Of a stretch of 8,325 nt of DNA, positions 1 through 6,586 are shown piece after piece. The translations under genes were made by a program, and so were the position numbers. How positions within the stretch are numbered: position 1 is the stretch's first letter; the number at the start of each line of letters is the position of its first letter. Location of the stretch: positions 1-8,325 of the forward strand of contig WJKG01000188.1 of NCBI GenBank assembly GCA_014729205.1, given 5' to 3'. Source of the DNA: a candidate division GN15 bacterium (GTDB lineage: Bacteria > Zixibacteria > MSB-5A5 > GN15 > FEB-12). The notes beneath the pieces are model-generated. The model was given only the letters and a program-made list of their open reading frames with translations. It had not been told where the DNA came from and ran no database searches.

Positions 1-254
1 GTTATGGTCAACAGGTACCGGGTTCGGCTGCAACTGCGCAAACTTCGCGTGCGACGGAGATGTATCAGCATGCCGGCGAGGCAGGCACAGCGGCTGTCAG
101 CGAGGAAGACCACCGTCTCTACCAGCAAATCAGAACAGCACGACTGAAGGGATACGAGGGGGATATGTGTCCTGAATGCGGCCAGTTTACCATGGTTCGC
201 AATGGCACCTGCCTGAAGTGTGACACCTGTGGTGCCACCAGTGGTTGCAGCTGA
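1..254 (+). CDS. nrdJ: Adenosylcobalamin-dependent ribonucleotide reductase, C-terminal end (partial)
   Basis: Only the last 83 residues are visible; the frame is open from base 3, so the gene begins before the window. Class II ribonucleotide reductase reduces ribonucleotides to deoxyribonucleotides in the cytoplasm using a cobalamin-derived thiyl radical and needs no oxygen. The recognisable part is the C-terminal tail: a linker rich in Ala, Thr, Ser and Gln, then a Cys-rich end with CPECG, MVRNGTC, LKCDTCG and a final SGCS. This order (CxxCG, RNGTCxKCxxCG, then GCS) is the signature of the tail of the large NrdJ enzymes, in which the terminal cysteines are thought to re-reduce the active site. 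The ATG at 60 is an internal Met, not the start. A strong terminator follows 46 bases after the stop, so this is the last gene of its transcript. Assignment to the family is confident; catalytic residues are outside the window. Confidence 0.9.
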   Translation, partial: YGQQVPGSAATAQTSRATEMYQHAGEAGTAAVSEEDHRLYQQIRTARLKGYEGDMCPECGQFTMVRNGTCLKCDTCGATSGCS

Positions 255-300
255 GGTGTAGTCCTCGCTGCAGCTTGATCGTGAAGGGATGCACGATGTT

Positions 301-338
301 ACCGCTGCCGGCTACGGAAAGCCGGCAGCGGTTTTCTT
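301..338 (+). terminator. Rho-independent terminator after nrdJ
   Basis: A perfect 13-bp GC-rich stem (301-313 pairing with 320-332) encloses a 6-base loop and is followed directly by a T-rich tract (TTTCTT, 333-338). It ends the ribonucleotide reductase transcript. The opposite strand lacks a T tract, so it acts on the + strand only. The T tract ends only 9 bases before the next start codon. Confidence 0.93.
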
Positions 339-347
339 GTTCAGTGA

Positions 348-1892
348 ATGTCGTGGCGTAGTCTCAACACGTCGCCGATACGTATACCTATTGTGCGTTC
401 ATCCCTATTCATAGCCGGAGTCGCGGCCCGTATCCTGCACGCGGGATTGTTAGTCCTGATGGCGGTCATACTCGGTACAGCCGCTAACTATGCGGGATTC
501 CTGACTGACGAGACACCAATCTGGCTGTCAGTGGTCCTCGATGCCGTACCTGTCTTATCGCTCGAAGACTACATCATGTTCCAGTCGCTGTCTGTGGGAA
601 TCATAGTGGCTCTCGGCACCTCCTTGATACTCAGCCCGACGCTTCGCTATGTCTTGGGTCTGGCAGGAGCGCGGTTGCCAGCCCAGATTGTTCGTTCGAT
701 ATACTTGCTGGCCTTCTTCTTTGTAACAATCGCTCTGATGGCCGGCCTGATGGTCGTGGGCCAGCAGGCACCTTCACCGTCACTGCTGCTGCTGTTGCTT
801 CAAGTCCACCTCTGGGCATCGGTGGCCGGTCTGGTGGCTATGTTGCTGGCGCTGCTCCTATCCCTCGCCGCGGGACGTTGGTCCGTCTCCGCAGTTAGTG
901 GAGCGAACCAAAGGAGACGTGTTTCAATTCTGAAATCTCTGGTCTTGCCGGCAGGTTTGGGGATCATTGCTGTTGTAACGTCCCATCACGTGGTCACACA
1001 GCCGATTGAGCTCACCTGTGCGAATTTTCAAGGCGGGGTGGAAATAGATGGCGTGGCTCATCCTGTCGAGTGGAGCCGGTCCGACAGCACCCGCCTTACC
1101 CTTTGGGGTGGACATCACTTCTTTGGCGGCGCCACGCAAGCCCTGGTGCGCGTCAACAGGACCGGCCAGCGTATCAACGTACTTGTACAGTGGCGAGACC
1201 GAACCCGCTCACTCAACCGATATCTTATCAAGATCGGTCCGTATCGATGGGTTGAACTCGCCCCGGGGAGTGCCCACGAGCTGGACCCACAGAGCGAATA
1301 CTGGGAAGATAAACTGCTCCTTGCCTTCTCGGGTATCTCAACCATTTCACAATTGCAAGAGCGAGGTGACACCTTCTCTGTGCAAACAGGTGATACCGTG
1401 GATATCTGGGTATGGGCATCGGTCTCCACTAATCCGACGGGACAGGCCGATGATCGGTGGCTTGGCCCCGACAGCACGGGAGCCGTGGCACTCCATCCCG
1501 ATCCCCGGACAGGTGGTGGTGCGGTGAGTAACTTCAATGATGAATGGCAGCAGCCATACCTCATCAATTGGGGCCCTCAGCCCCCACCATGGATAGAGGT
1601 CGATTCACGTTTCGTGAGCCCCTATTGGCCTGCGGAAGACACCTTGGCCATCGGTAGCTTGATCCCATCGGTGATCACCGGCAAGATGATGGGCGATGGC
1701 GCCGATGTCCAAGCGGTCGGCAGACACTTTGACGGAATGTGGACGGTTGAATTCTCTCGGCCTGTAAGCACCGGTTCGCCATTTGATCATCCTTTAGACA
1801 CTGTCTTCACGCTGGATTTGGCTATATCAGACAATAGCCGCACAGGTTTGAGCCGAAGCCTCAAGCCAGTCGAGGTAACAATACCACAGTAA
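348..1892 (+). CDS. Membrane-anchored ethylbenzene dehydrogenase-type heme-binding protein (b-type cytochrome-like)
   Basis: 514 residues in two halves. The N-terminal half has about five hydrophobic helices (roughly 22-46, 74-96, 115-138, 145-175 and 195-214). His31 in helix 1 and His154 in helix 4 are possible heme b ligands, but that is inference. The C-terminal half (about 225-510) resembles the ethylbenzene dehydrogenase heme-binding family (EB_dh, related to the gamma subunits of DMSO reductase-family enzymes). Supporting motifs are VLVQWRD (278-284), YWEDKLLLAF (318-327), VDIWVWAS (351-358), TNPTGQADDRW (361-371) and DPRTGGG (385-391). The likely role is electron transfer at the membrane with the domain outside the cytoplasm; substrate and partner are unknown. 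No molybdopterin subunit lies beside it in this window. ATG 348 directly follows an in-frame stop (345-347), lacks a Shine-Dalgarno sequence and sits just past a terminator, so the start is uncertain; GTG 393 is an alternative. The EB_dh assignment rests on motif memory only. Confidence 0.75.
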   Translation: MSWRSLNTSPIRIPIVRSSLFIAGVAARILHAGLLVLMAVILGTAANYAGFLTDETPIWLSVVLDAVPVLSLEDYIMFQSLSVGIIVALGTSLILSPTLRYVLGLAGARLPAQIVRSIYLLAFFFVTIALMAGLMVVGQQAPSPSLLLLLLQVHLWASVAGLVAMLLALLLSLAAGRWSVSAVSGANQRRRVSILKSLVLPAGLGIIAVVTSHHVVTQPIELTCANFQGGVEIDGVAHPVEWSRSDSTRLTLWGGHHFFGGATQALVRVNRTGQRINVLVQWRDRTRSLNRYLIKIGPYRWVELAPGSAHELDPQSEYWEDKLLLAFSGISTISQLQERGDTFSVQTGDTVDIWVWASVSTNPTGQADDRWLGPDSTGAVALHPDPRTGGGAVSNFNDEWQQPYLINWGPQPPPWIEVDSRFVSPYWPAEDTLAIGSLIPSVITGKMMGDGADVQAVGRHFDGMWTVEFSRPVSTGSPFDHPLDTVFTLDLAISDNSRTGLSRSLKPVEVTIPQ

Positions 1893-1962
1893 TCCGGTAT
1901 GGGTAGGTAGTTTTCACCCGATCATCTTGATACCAAATATGGTTTGGACAACCAGTTAGCGA

Positions 1963-2006
1963 TTGATTCCAACATGAAGAAGGCCATTATGTTATTCTGC
2001 GATAAT
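1963..2006 (+). promoter_or_regulatory. Possible promoter for the intergenic transcript
   Basis: TGCGATAAT at 1998-2006 fits an extended -10 element (TGn followed by GATAAT). A TTGATT at 1963-1968 lies too far upstream of it to be a normally spaced -35; with the alternative -10 TATGTT at 1988-1993 the spacer is 19 bases. The local sequence is AT-rich and lies upstream of the small ORF and terminator. Promoter consensus in this lineage is not known to me, so this is a weak call. Confidence 0.2.
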
Positions 2007-2082
2007 ACCTTAACTCCTTCTGTTCAAGTTTGGCACACATATTGTTTACTATATATGGTGAGTTAGGTGACATTGGGCTCAT

Positions 2083-2090
2083 AGGAGAGG
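2083..2090 (+). promoter_or_regulatory. Shine-Dalgarno-like sequence of the small ORF
   Basis: AGGAGAGG, with AGGAG (2083-2087) ending 8 bases before the GTG at 2096. It is the best ribosome binding site in the 1893-2304 stretch and is what decides the proposed GTG start. Confidence 0.35.
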
Positions 2091-2092
2091 CC

Positions 2093-2139
2093 GCGGTGAT
2101 CTTGACCGCCTTGGAAGGGCGGAATGTCAGAGTTACCGC
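2093..2139 (+). other. Imperfect long hairpin over the small-ORF start
   Basis: 2093-2106 pairs with 2126-2139 at 13 of 14 positions (three G-U wobbles, one mismatch at 2101/2131), and 2107-2110 pairs with 2118-2121 as an inner stem. There is no T tract, so it is not a terminator. It lies just downstream of AGGAGAGG and covers the GTG start, so it could affect initiation, or it may be part of a structured non-coding RNA that ends at 2304. Confidence 0.35.
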
Positions 2140-2188
2140 ATGGGACGTCACGCTTGAGGACTTGCAGTTCTTGCAATACTTGCGATGA
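2096..2188 (+). CDS. Candidate small ORF, 30 residues, unknown function
   Basis: GTG start at 2096, TGA at 2186-2188, encoding a 30-residue peptide that begins MILTALEGRNVRV and ends LQFLQYLR. The call rests on three things seen in the sequence: a strong Shine-Dalgarno match at good spacing, codons with mostly G or C in third position (about 70 percent) although the flanking DNA is AT-richer, and a + strand terminator 79 bases after the stop. The same frame stays open upstream to a TAA at 2003-2005, with TTG codons at 2030 and 2042 as alternative starts, so a longer product or a decayed gene end is possible. The start codon lies in the left arm of a hairpin (2093-2139). I do not recognise a family. 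It could equally be a chance frame in a non-coding RNA. Confidence 0.25.
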   Translation: MILTALEGRNVRVTAWDVTLEDLQFLQYLR

Positions 2189-2266
2189 TAATGAAAACGC
2201 ACAGGGATTAGACATAACGTCTGGGGGGACTTCCAACAGCATGCAGCCAGGCATGATTGGGAAGGT

Positions 2267-2304
2267 AATCCGGTAGTGAGGTGCTCACGCTACCGGATTT
2301 TCTT
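2267..2304 (+). terminator. Rho-independent terminator in the intergenic region
   Basis: A perfect 10-bp stem (2267-2276 with 2290-2299) is extended past a 2-base bulge by TGAG/CTCA (2277-2280 with 2284-2287), with a 3-base loop. It runs into TTTCTT at 2299-2304. It works only on the + strand. It ends either a very long 3' UTR of the 348-1892 gene (about 375 bases) or a separate small transcript. Confidence 0.88.
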
Positions 2305-2319
2305 ATGCCTGCACCAAGC

Positions 2320-2598
2320 TCGCATCACACACTACTCGCACACTAACCCGGCCTAAACACACTGATTTTGCTGCATAAAAGCCGTCTTCGCACGCTCAAG
2401 CTTGACATTCGCACGGCCGATAAACTTCTTGATGGTAGGCATTCAACAGACACTCGAGCGGTGCCCTGACAAAGGCACGAATACTTCGCATATTCGCCCA
2501 AGTGGCTTGCGCGATCACACGGTACTTACGCGAATGCCAGAACAAAAGACCAAACGTTGTGTGCGGTACTGGGCTAATTCGCGCCCTGGTGACTCGCA
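2320..2598. repeat. Cluster of six TCGCA pentamers upstream of the secreted-protein gene
   Basis: TCGCA occurs at 2320, 2336, 2388, 2409, 2486 and 2594, all on the + strand. Several share a longer core: CTCGCACACTAA, TTCGCACGCTCAA and CTCGCACGCTGAT. Chance alone would give fewer than one such pentamer in 280 bases at even composition. Spacing is irregular, so it is not a tandem array; it may be a set of protein-binding sites or simply biased sequence. Confidence 0.35.
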
Positions 2599-2681
2599 CG
2601 CTGATAACGCAGGAGACGGGCCGATTACTGACGCCCGCTATAGATAGACATGACAATGATGACCAATAGGAACATGGCTGC

Positions 2682-2687
2682 AAGGAG
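2682..2687 (+). promoter_or_regulatory. Ribosome binding site fixing the start of the secreted protein
   Basis: AAGGAG ends 7 bases before ATG 2695, the ideal spacing. The earlier in-frame ATG codons at 2650, 2656, 2659 and 2674 lack such a site; the one at 2650 is preceded only by CTATAGATAGAC. Confidence 0.85.
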
Positions 2688-2694
2688 TACAGGG

Positions 2695-5600
2695 ATGAAA
2701 CGGACTTTGATGTTCGTCGCGATGCTGACCTTGACGATGACTGTTCAGGCCGCGGCGGCCGATATTGTCGGACCGCCCGACGATCCTTTTGATTACAGCC
2801 GGATTCAGTCTTTCAGGCTCAGTGATTACAGCGCTTTCGGGGATACCTCGGTAACGATCTCGCAATTGGACCAATCGGCCTTCCCGACTATCGATTTGTA
2901 TGTGGACGTTCTGGACGACGTCGGGGTACCGGTTTGGGGACTGGAGAATGGAGACTTCTGCGTGACCCAGGACGGAGATAATGTACCGTTCACGGTCAGT
3001 CAGATTGAAGCCTCCGGATGTGCCCGGTCAATTGCGCTCGTGATTGATGTAAGCGGGAGTATGAATCTGCCCGAAGATGATCCAGCCATTGGCTATGCCA
3101 AGGCTGCCGCCCATGCGTTTGTCGACGACATGGCTGATGATGAGCGAGTAGCGATCATTGCCTTCTCCGAGTGCGCCTCGGTTGCCCAGGGCTTCACCAG
3201 TGACAAACAGGCGCTACATGATGCGATCGATGCGCTCGATGCTGAAGGCACCACGGCGCTGTTTGACGGGGTCTGGCTCGGCGTGAACGAAGCTGTCAAT
3301 GAACTCGATAGCAAGGCAGTGATTTTCTTCGCCGACGGTCTTGAGAATAACTCGGATGCCTGCCAGTATCCACCGGATGGCATCTTCTCGGATAACGACT
3401 ACACCGACGACTCCACTCTGATATGCGACCTCGCGCGTAGCGCCGGAGTGCCGGTCTACGCTATCGGCGTCGGGGAGAATGCCTGGCCGGATCCGATGAT
3501 CGCTTTCGCTGAGGGAACAGGTGGCTACTACCAGTTTGCCCCTTCGGCTGTCGATCTCGAGGATATCTTCGCCGAGATCAAGGACAGGCTCTGCAACCGC
3601 TATCTGATCAGCTACACCTCGCCAGATGCGCAGGCTTCCGGTGACTGGCACGAGGTTGTCGTCTGTGCCTTCGCGCCGGACTGCAATGTCTGCGACACGG
3701 TCGAGTACCGTGAGAACCAGCCTCCTTCAATAGTTGAAGACCCTGCAACCATTGCCCTGGCCACGGAGTGCCAGAATCCCGATGAGGCGTTAAACTTGTG
3801 CGCTCAAATCATCGACGATGTTCAGCCGCTGGTGACCGATGTCAAGCTCTTCTACCGCGTGACCGGGGAGGCCATTTACACGACGCTGCAAATGGTCGAG
3901 TCTGAGCCCGGCCTGTACTGTGCCGCCATTCCCGACGTGGCGCTGCCCGAGAGCCAGGGAATCGAGTACTATGTGACCGCCTCCGACGGCATGGCGACAG
4001 TATCACTGCCCGAGGTGGATCCTCAGGATAATCCGTATACCGTCGCGCTGTGTCCGAACGCCCCGCCAAATATCACCCACGAGCCATCAGGATGTATCTT
4101 CGGCTCGGACATGACCGTGAGCGCCACCGTCTTTGACACTACCGACTACGTTGACGTGGTTCGTCTGTACTATCGCGTCGCCCAGAGCGGCGAAGAGTAC
4201 GACAGTGTCGACTTCATACCCGCCGGTATCGACCAGTACAGCGCCACTGTACCGGGTGATTTCGCCACAGGAAGCGGCATTGATTATGTCATCTATGCCC
4301 GCGACAACTGGGGTTTCGAGTCCGAATACGGCCCGGTGATCGTGTCCTGTGAGGACACCCTCACCTGCTATCCGGATCTGCCAGCTCCGCAACTGGTGAT
4401 GGAGTGTGTGGAAGAGGTCGAGATCAATGGCAACGTTAGCAGTCGCTACAATCTGGGCGTAGGCAACTGGCCGGAGTTCCCGGATTCGCTGTTTGTGCCC
4501 GCTCCTGATCTGCCACCATGTGGAGCCAATCACGAGGCCGCACGCTCCTGGGTCTACATCTACGACCAGGACGACAACCGAGTTTATTCATTCTGTGATC
4601 TGGCTGATGCAGGAGGACTCAACAATATCTGGTTTGGCGTGCCAGACTTTGAAACTGCGCCCGATTCGGTCTACATTACCATTACAGATCGTCGCTGCGA
4701 GATAGACTATACCTCGAACATGGTCGCGACCGCAGATGCCCAGACGGCACCGACGATCACCTGTCCGGGACTGATCGATGATACCATCGTTGCGCCCGGT
4801 GCGGAGCTCTGTTTCGACATGCCTGTTGATGGCGACTTCACACTCACCAGCGGGCAGGACTATTGGTCCGAAGATGAATTCTGCTTCACTCCCGATGAAA
4901 CCATGCTCTATGAGTTTATGGTCATCGCCGAGAACGAGTGCGGTGCCGACAGTTGTGAGCTATCGATCAATGTCACTATCGCTGACACGGCGACAGTGAT
5001 TCCCACCTGGGAGTGGATTTATGTGCTGTGCGAGGAGCCGATGTTCAACGGCGAGCCCTTGATGGCCGGCGATACAATCCGTGCCTACGATGACGACGGT
5101 GTACTCTGCGGCCTCGATGTGGTCGAACCCGAGGGGCATTTCGGATTCATGTTCATCTACCGCGATGATCCGTGGACCGAATGGGACGAAGGCGCCGACA
5201 TTGATGATACCATTCAATTCACGCTCAATGGCGATTCGGTATTCACCGATCCCGTCATCGTCTGGACTCAGATGTACGCCCGATATGAGCTGTGCAACTT
5301 CTACACTGAGCACTGCCGACAGTTGACCCTCACCCCGGGGTGGAATCTGGTCTCCTGGAACGTGGCGTATGCCGACGATCTCGAGGAGTTCATTGCCCCG
5401 TTTGCAGAGTGTGTCGATGTGGTGATGACCTTCGATGGCGGTGGTCTGACCTACGATCCTGACCTGCTTGACTTCTCTACCCTGTGGGAGGTTGACTACC
5501 ACCATGGCTACTGGATTCGCAGCACCTGTGAGGTGACTATCGATATCTGCGAACTGCCACTCGAAGGTGACGAGCTGATACCGGTGTATGAGGGCTGGAA

Positions 5601-6471
5601 CCTCGTTCCGTACTGGCCGCAGGACAGCCTGCCTGTTGAAAATGGCTTGAGCAGCGTGATGGATGATCTGATTGTGGCGCTTGGATTCCGTGACGGTTAT
5701 GAGATCTACCAGCCCGAGGGTGATCGCTTCTCAACCATGGAATACATGGTCCCCCTGAACGGCTATTGGCTCAAGATACAGGATGATGGTCTGCTCAACT
5801 ACTGGGGCGATGCTCCGCTGGCCTCGTGGCGACCAGACATCGACGGTAGAGCGACTGCGGATAACAACATTACCGCTTCTCGTCAGTGGATGTCAGTCTA
5901 CGGTGCGAATCTAACATTGGACGGTCAACGGCTCGCCTCGGGAACGACGCTTGAGTTCGTTACCGAGACCGGTTTGACTTGCGGACGCGGCATCTATCGC
6001 GACGGCAGGATGCAATTCACGGCTGTGTACGGCGGTGACGGTGAATTGACAACCTACCCGAAGACCGGTGATGAGGTGCGGGTGCTTGTGGATGGCCGCG
6101 AGGTGTACCCGACACTCGAGTGGCAACACCACGGTGATCGCGTTCAGCTTCCGGCCATGGTCTCGAGTCCTGATGGAGCCCCGTCGGTTGTCACAACCTG
6201 GCATCTGGATCAGAACTATCCGAATCCCTTCAATCCGACGACTCAGATCAGTTTCGGATTGGGGCACGCCGGTCACGTGCAGTTGAATGTGTTCAACGTG
6301 CTCGGCCAGAAAATCAGAACGTTGGTTAATGCCAACTATCCGGCGGGCGATCACACCGTTCTCTGGGATGGCCGCGACGACAATGGCCAGGCTGTTTCCA
6401 GTGGCGTGTATCTGTACCGTCTGGAGAGTGGCAACTATATCAGTACGCGCAAGATGCTGATGCTCAAATAG
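2695..6471 (+). CDS. Secreted multimodular VWA-domain protein with C-terminal sorting domain
   Basis: 1258 residues from ATG 2695, chosen for its ribosome binding site and because a signal peptide then starts directly (MKRTLMF, hydrophobic core, cleavage after AAAA, about residue 22). Order: pre-A strand region (63-104); von Willebrand A domain (about 110-305) with the full metal site, D118-x-S120-x-S122, T186/T187 and D214; two Ig/Fn3-like modules (about 343-452 and 457-550, starting PPSIVEDP and PPNITHEP); two further beta modules (about 562-682 and 684-762); a module with VLCGLD (about 772-857); two GWNLV repeats (W883, W968); a second copy of the earlier module with LTCGRG (about 1064-1138); and a C-terminal QNYPNPFNPTT domain (1173-1258) as in type IX secretion cargo or FlgD-like Ig folds. 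About 33 cysteines and an acidic surface suggest a disulfide-linked extracellular protein. A role in adhesion or matrix binding is inference; no catalytic motif is seen. Confidence 0.88.
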   Translation: MKRTLMFVAMLTLTMTVQAAAADIVGPPDDPFDYSRIQSFRLSDYSAFGDTSVTISQLDQSAFPTIDLYVDVLDDVGVPVWGLENGDFCVTQDGDNVPFTVSQIEASGCARSIALVIDVSGSMNLPEDDPAIGYAKAAAHAFVDDMADDERVAIIAFSECASVAQGFTSDKQALHDAIDALDAEGTTALFDGVWLGVNEAVNELDSKAVIFFADGLENNSDACQYPPDGIFSDNDYTDDSTLICDLARSAGVPVYAIGVGENAWPDPMIAFAEGTGGYYQFAPSAVDLEDIFAEIKDRLCNRYLISYTSPDAQASGDWHEVVVCAFAPDCNVCDTVEYRENQPPSIVEDPATIALATECQNPDEALNLCAQIIDDVQPLVTDVKLFYRVTGEAIYTTLQMVESEPGLYCAAIPDVALPESQGIEYYVTASDGMATVSLPEVDPQDNPYTVALCPNAPPNITHEPSGCIFGSDMTVSATVFDTTDYVDVVRLYYRVAQSGEEYDSVDFIPAGIDQYSATVPGDFATGSGIDYVIYARDNWGFESEYGPVIVSCEDTLTCYPDLPAPQLVMECVEEVEINGNVSSRYNLGVGNWPEFPDSLFVPAPDLPPCGANHEAARSWVYIYDQDDNRVYSFCDLADAGGLNNIWFGVPDFETAPDSVYITITDRRCEIDYTSNMVATADAQTAPTITCPGLIDDTIVAPGAELCFDMPVDGDFTLTSGQDYWSEDEFCFTPDETMLYEFMVIAENECGADSCELSINVTIADTATVIPTWEWIYVLCEEPMFNGEPLMAGDTIRAYDDDGVLCGLDVVEPEGHFGFMFIYRDDPWTEWDEGADIDDTIQFTLNGDSVFTDPVIVWTQMYARYELCNFYTEHCRQLTLTPGWNLVSWNVAYADDLEEFIAPFAECVDVVMTFDGGGLTYDPDLLDFSTLWEVDYHHGYWIRSTCEVTIDICELPLEGDELIPVYEGWNLVPYWPQDSLPVENGLSSVMDDLIVALGFRDGYEIYQPEGDRFSTMEYMVPLNGYWLKIQDDGLLNYWGDAPLASWRPDIDGRATADNNITASRQWMSVYGANLTLDGQRLASGTTLEFVTETGLTCGRGIYRDGRMQFTAVYGGDGELTTYPKTGDEVRVLVDGREVYPTLEWQHHGDRVQLPAMVSSPDGAPSVVTTWHLDQNYPNPFNPTTQISFGLGHAGHVQLNVFNVLGQKIRTLVNANYPAGDHTVLWDGRDDNGQAVSSGVYLYRLESGNYISTRKMLMLK

Positions 6472-6500
6472 TTGAGCTGCTCACTGAATCCGTACGCTTC

Positions 6501-6543
6501 GAAGGGACAGAGCCCGAATTCGGTTCTGTCCCTTCTCTTTTTC
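6501..6543 (+). terminator. Rho-independent terminator after the secreted-protein gene
   Basis: A 14-bp stem (6501-6514 with 6522-6535, one G-U pair) with a 7-base loop is followed by TCTTTTT (6536-6542). It begins 29 bases after the stop codon and separates the secreted-protein gene from the photolyase unit. Confidence 0.93.
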
Positions 6544-6586
6544 GGGCGCTTGGGGCATTGCCGAATCTCGTTGTAAATCGGGACCC

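Larger units (their letters stand above)
1893..2694. other. Long intergenic region, no confident gene
   Basis: About 800 bases separate the cytochrome-like gene from the true start of the secreted-protein gene. The first part (about 1900-2060) is visibly AT-richer than its surroundings. The middle carries a candidate small ORF with a hairpin over its start and ends in a clear + strand terminator at 2267-2304. The last part (2305-2694) must contain the promoter and leader of the secreted-protein gene and has a cluster of TCGCA pentamers. I looked for tRNA, tmRNA, RNase P, SRP RNA and transposon ends and recognised none. Open frames on the minus strand here (1987-2202, 2396-2683) resemble nothing I know and lack a good ribosome binding site. 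Confidence 0.6.

Noticed and set aside
1048..1527. A 159-codon + strand frame inside the cytochrome-like gene
   Set aside because: It overlaps the EB_dh domain in another frame; that domain's motifs are intact, and the alternative translation is rich in Ser, Pro and Arg with no recognisable motif.
2022..2040. TGTTCAAGTTTGG, considered as a tRNA T-arm
   Set aside because: No matching T stem, acceptor stem, anticodon arm or D arm could be found around it.
1987..2202. Minus-strand 71-codon frame with a CKNC motif, considered as a small zinc-binding protein
   Set aside because: There is only one CxxC pair, no ribosome binding site, low-complexity SPMSPMSPNSP content, and the clear terminator nearby is on the other strand.
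2381..2417. Short inverted repeat GCCGT/ACGGC around the palindrome TCAAGCTTGA, considered as a structured leader or terminator
   Set aside because: The stems are only 5 bp, the inner palindrome is separate and no T tract follows.
2617..2644. CGGGC-N11-GCCCG hairpin followed by TATAGA, considered as the promoter of the secreted-protein gene
   Set aside because: No acceptable -35 element lies at the right distance, and a 5-bp stem is within chance.
2396..2683. Minus-strand frame in the intergenic region, considered as a transposase remnant
   Set aside because: I could find no transposase catalytic motif, no terminal inverted repeats and no target duplication around it; it also overlaps the leader of the secreted-protein gene.
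4960..5505. A minus-strand open frame of about 181 codons
   Set aside because: It is antisense to the secreted-protein gene, whose domains are continuous across it.
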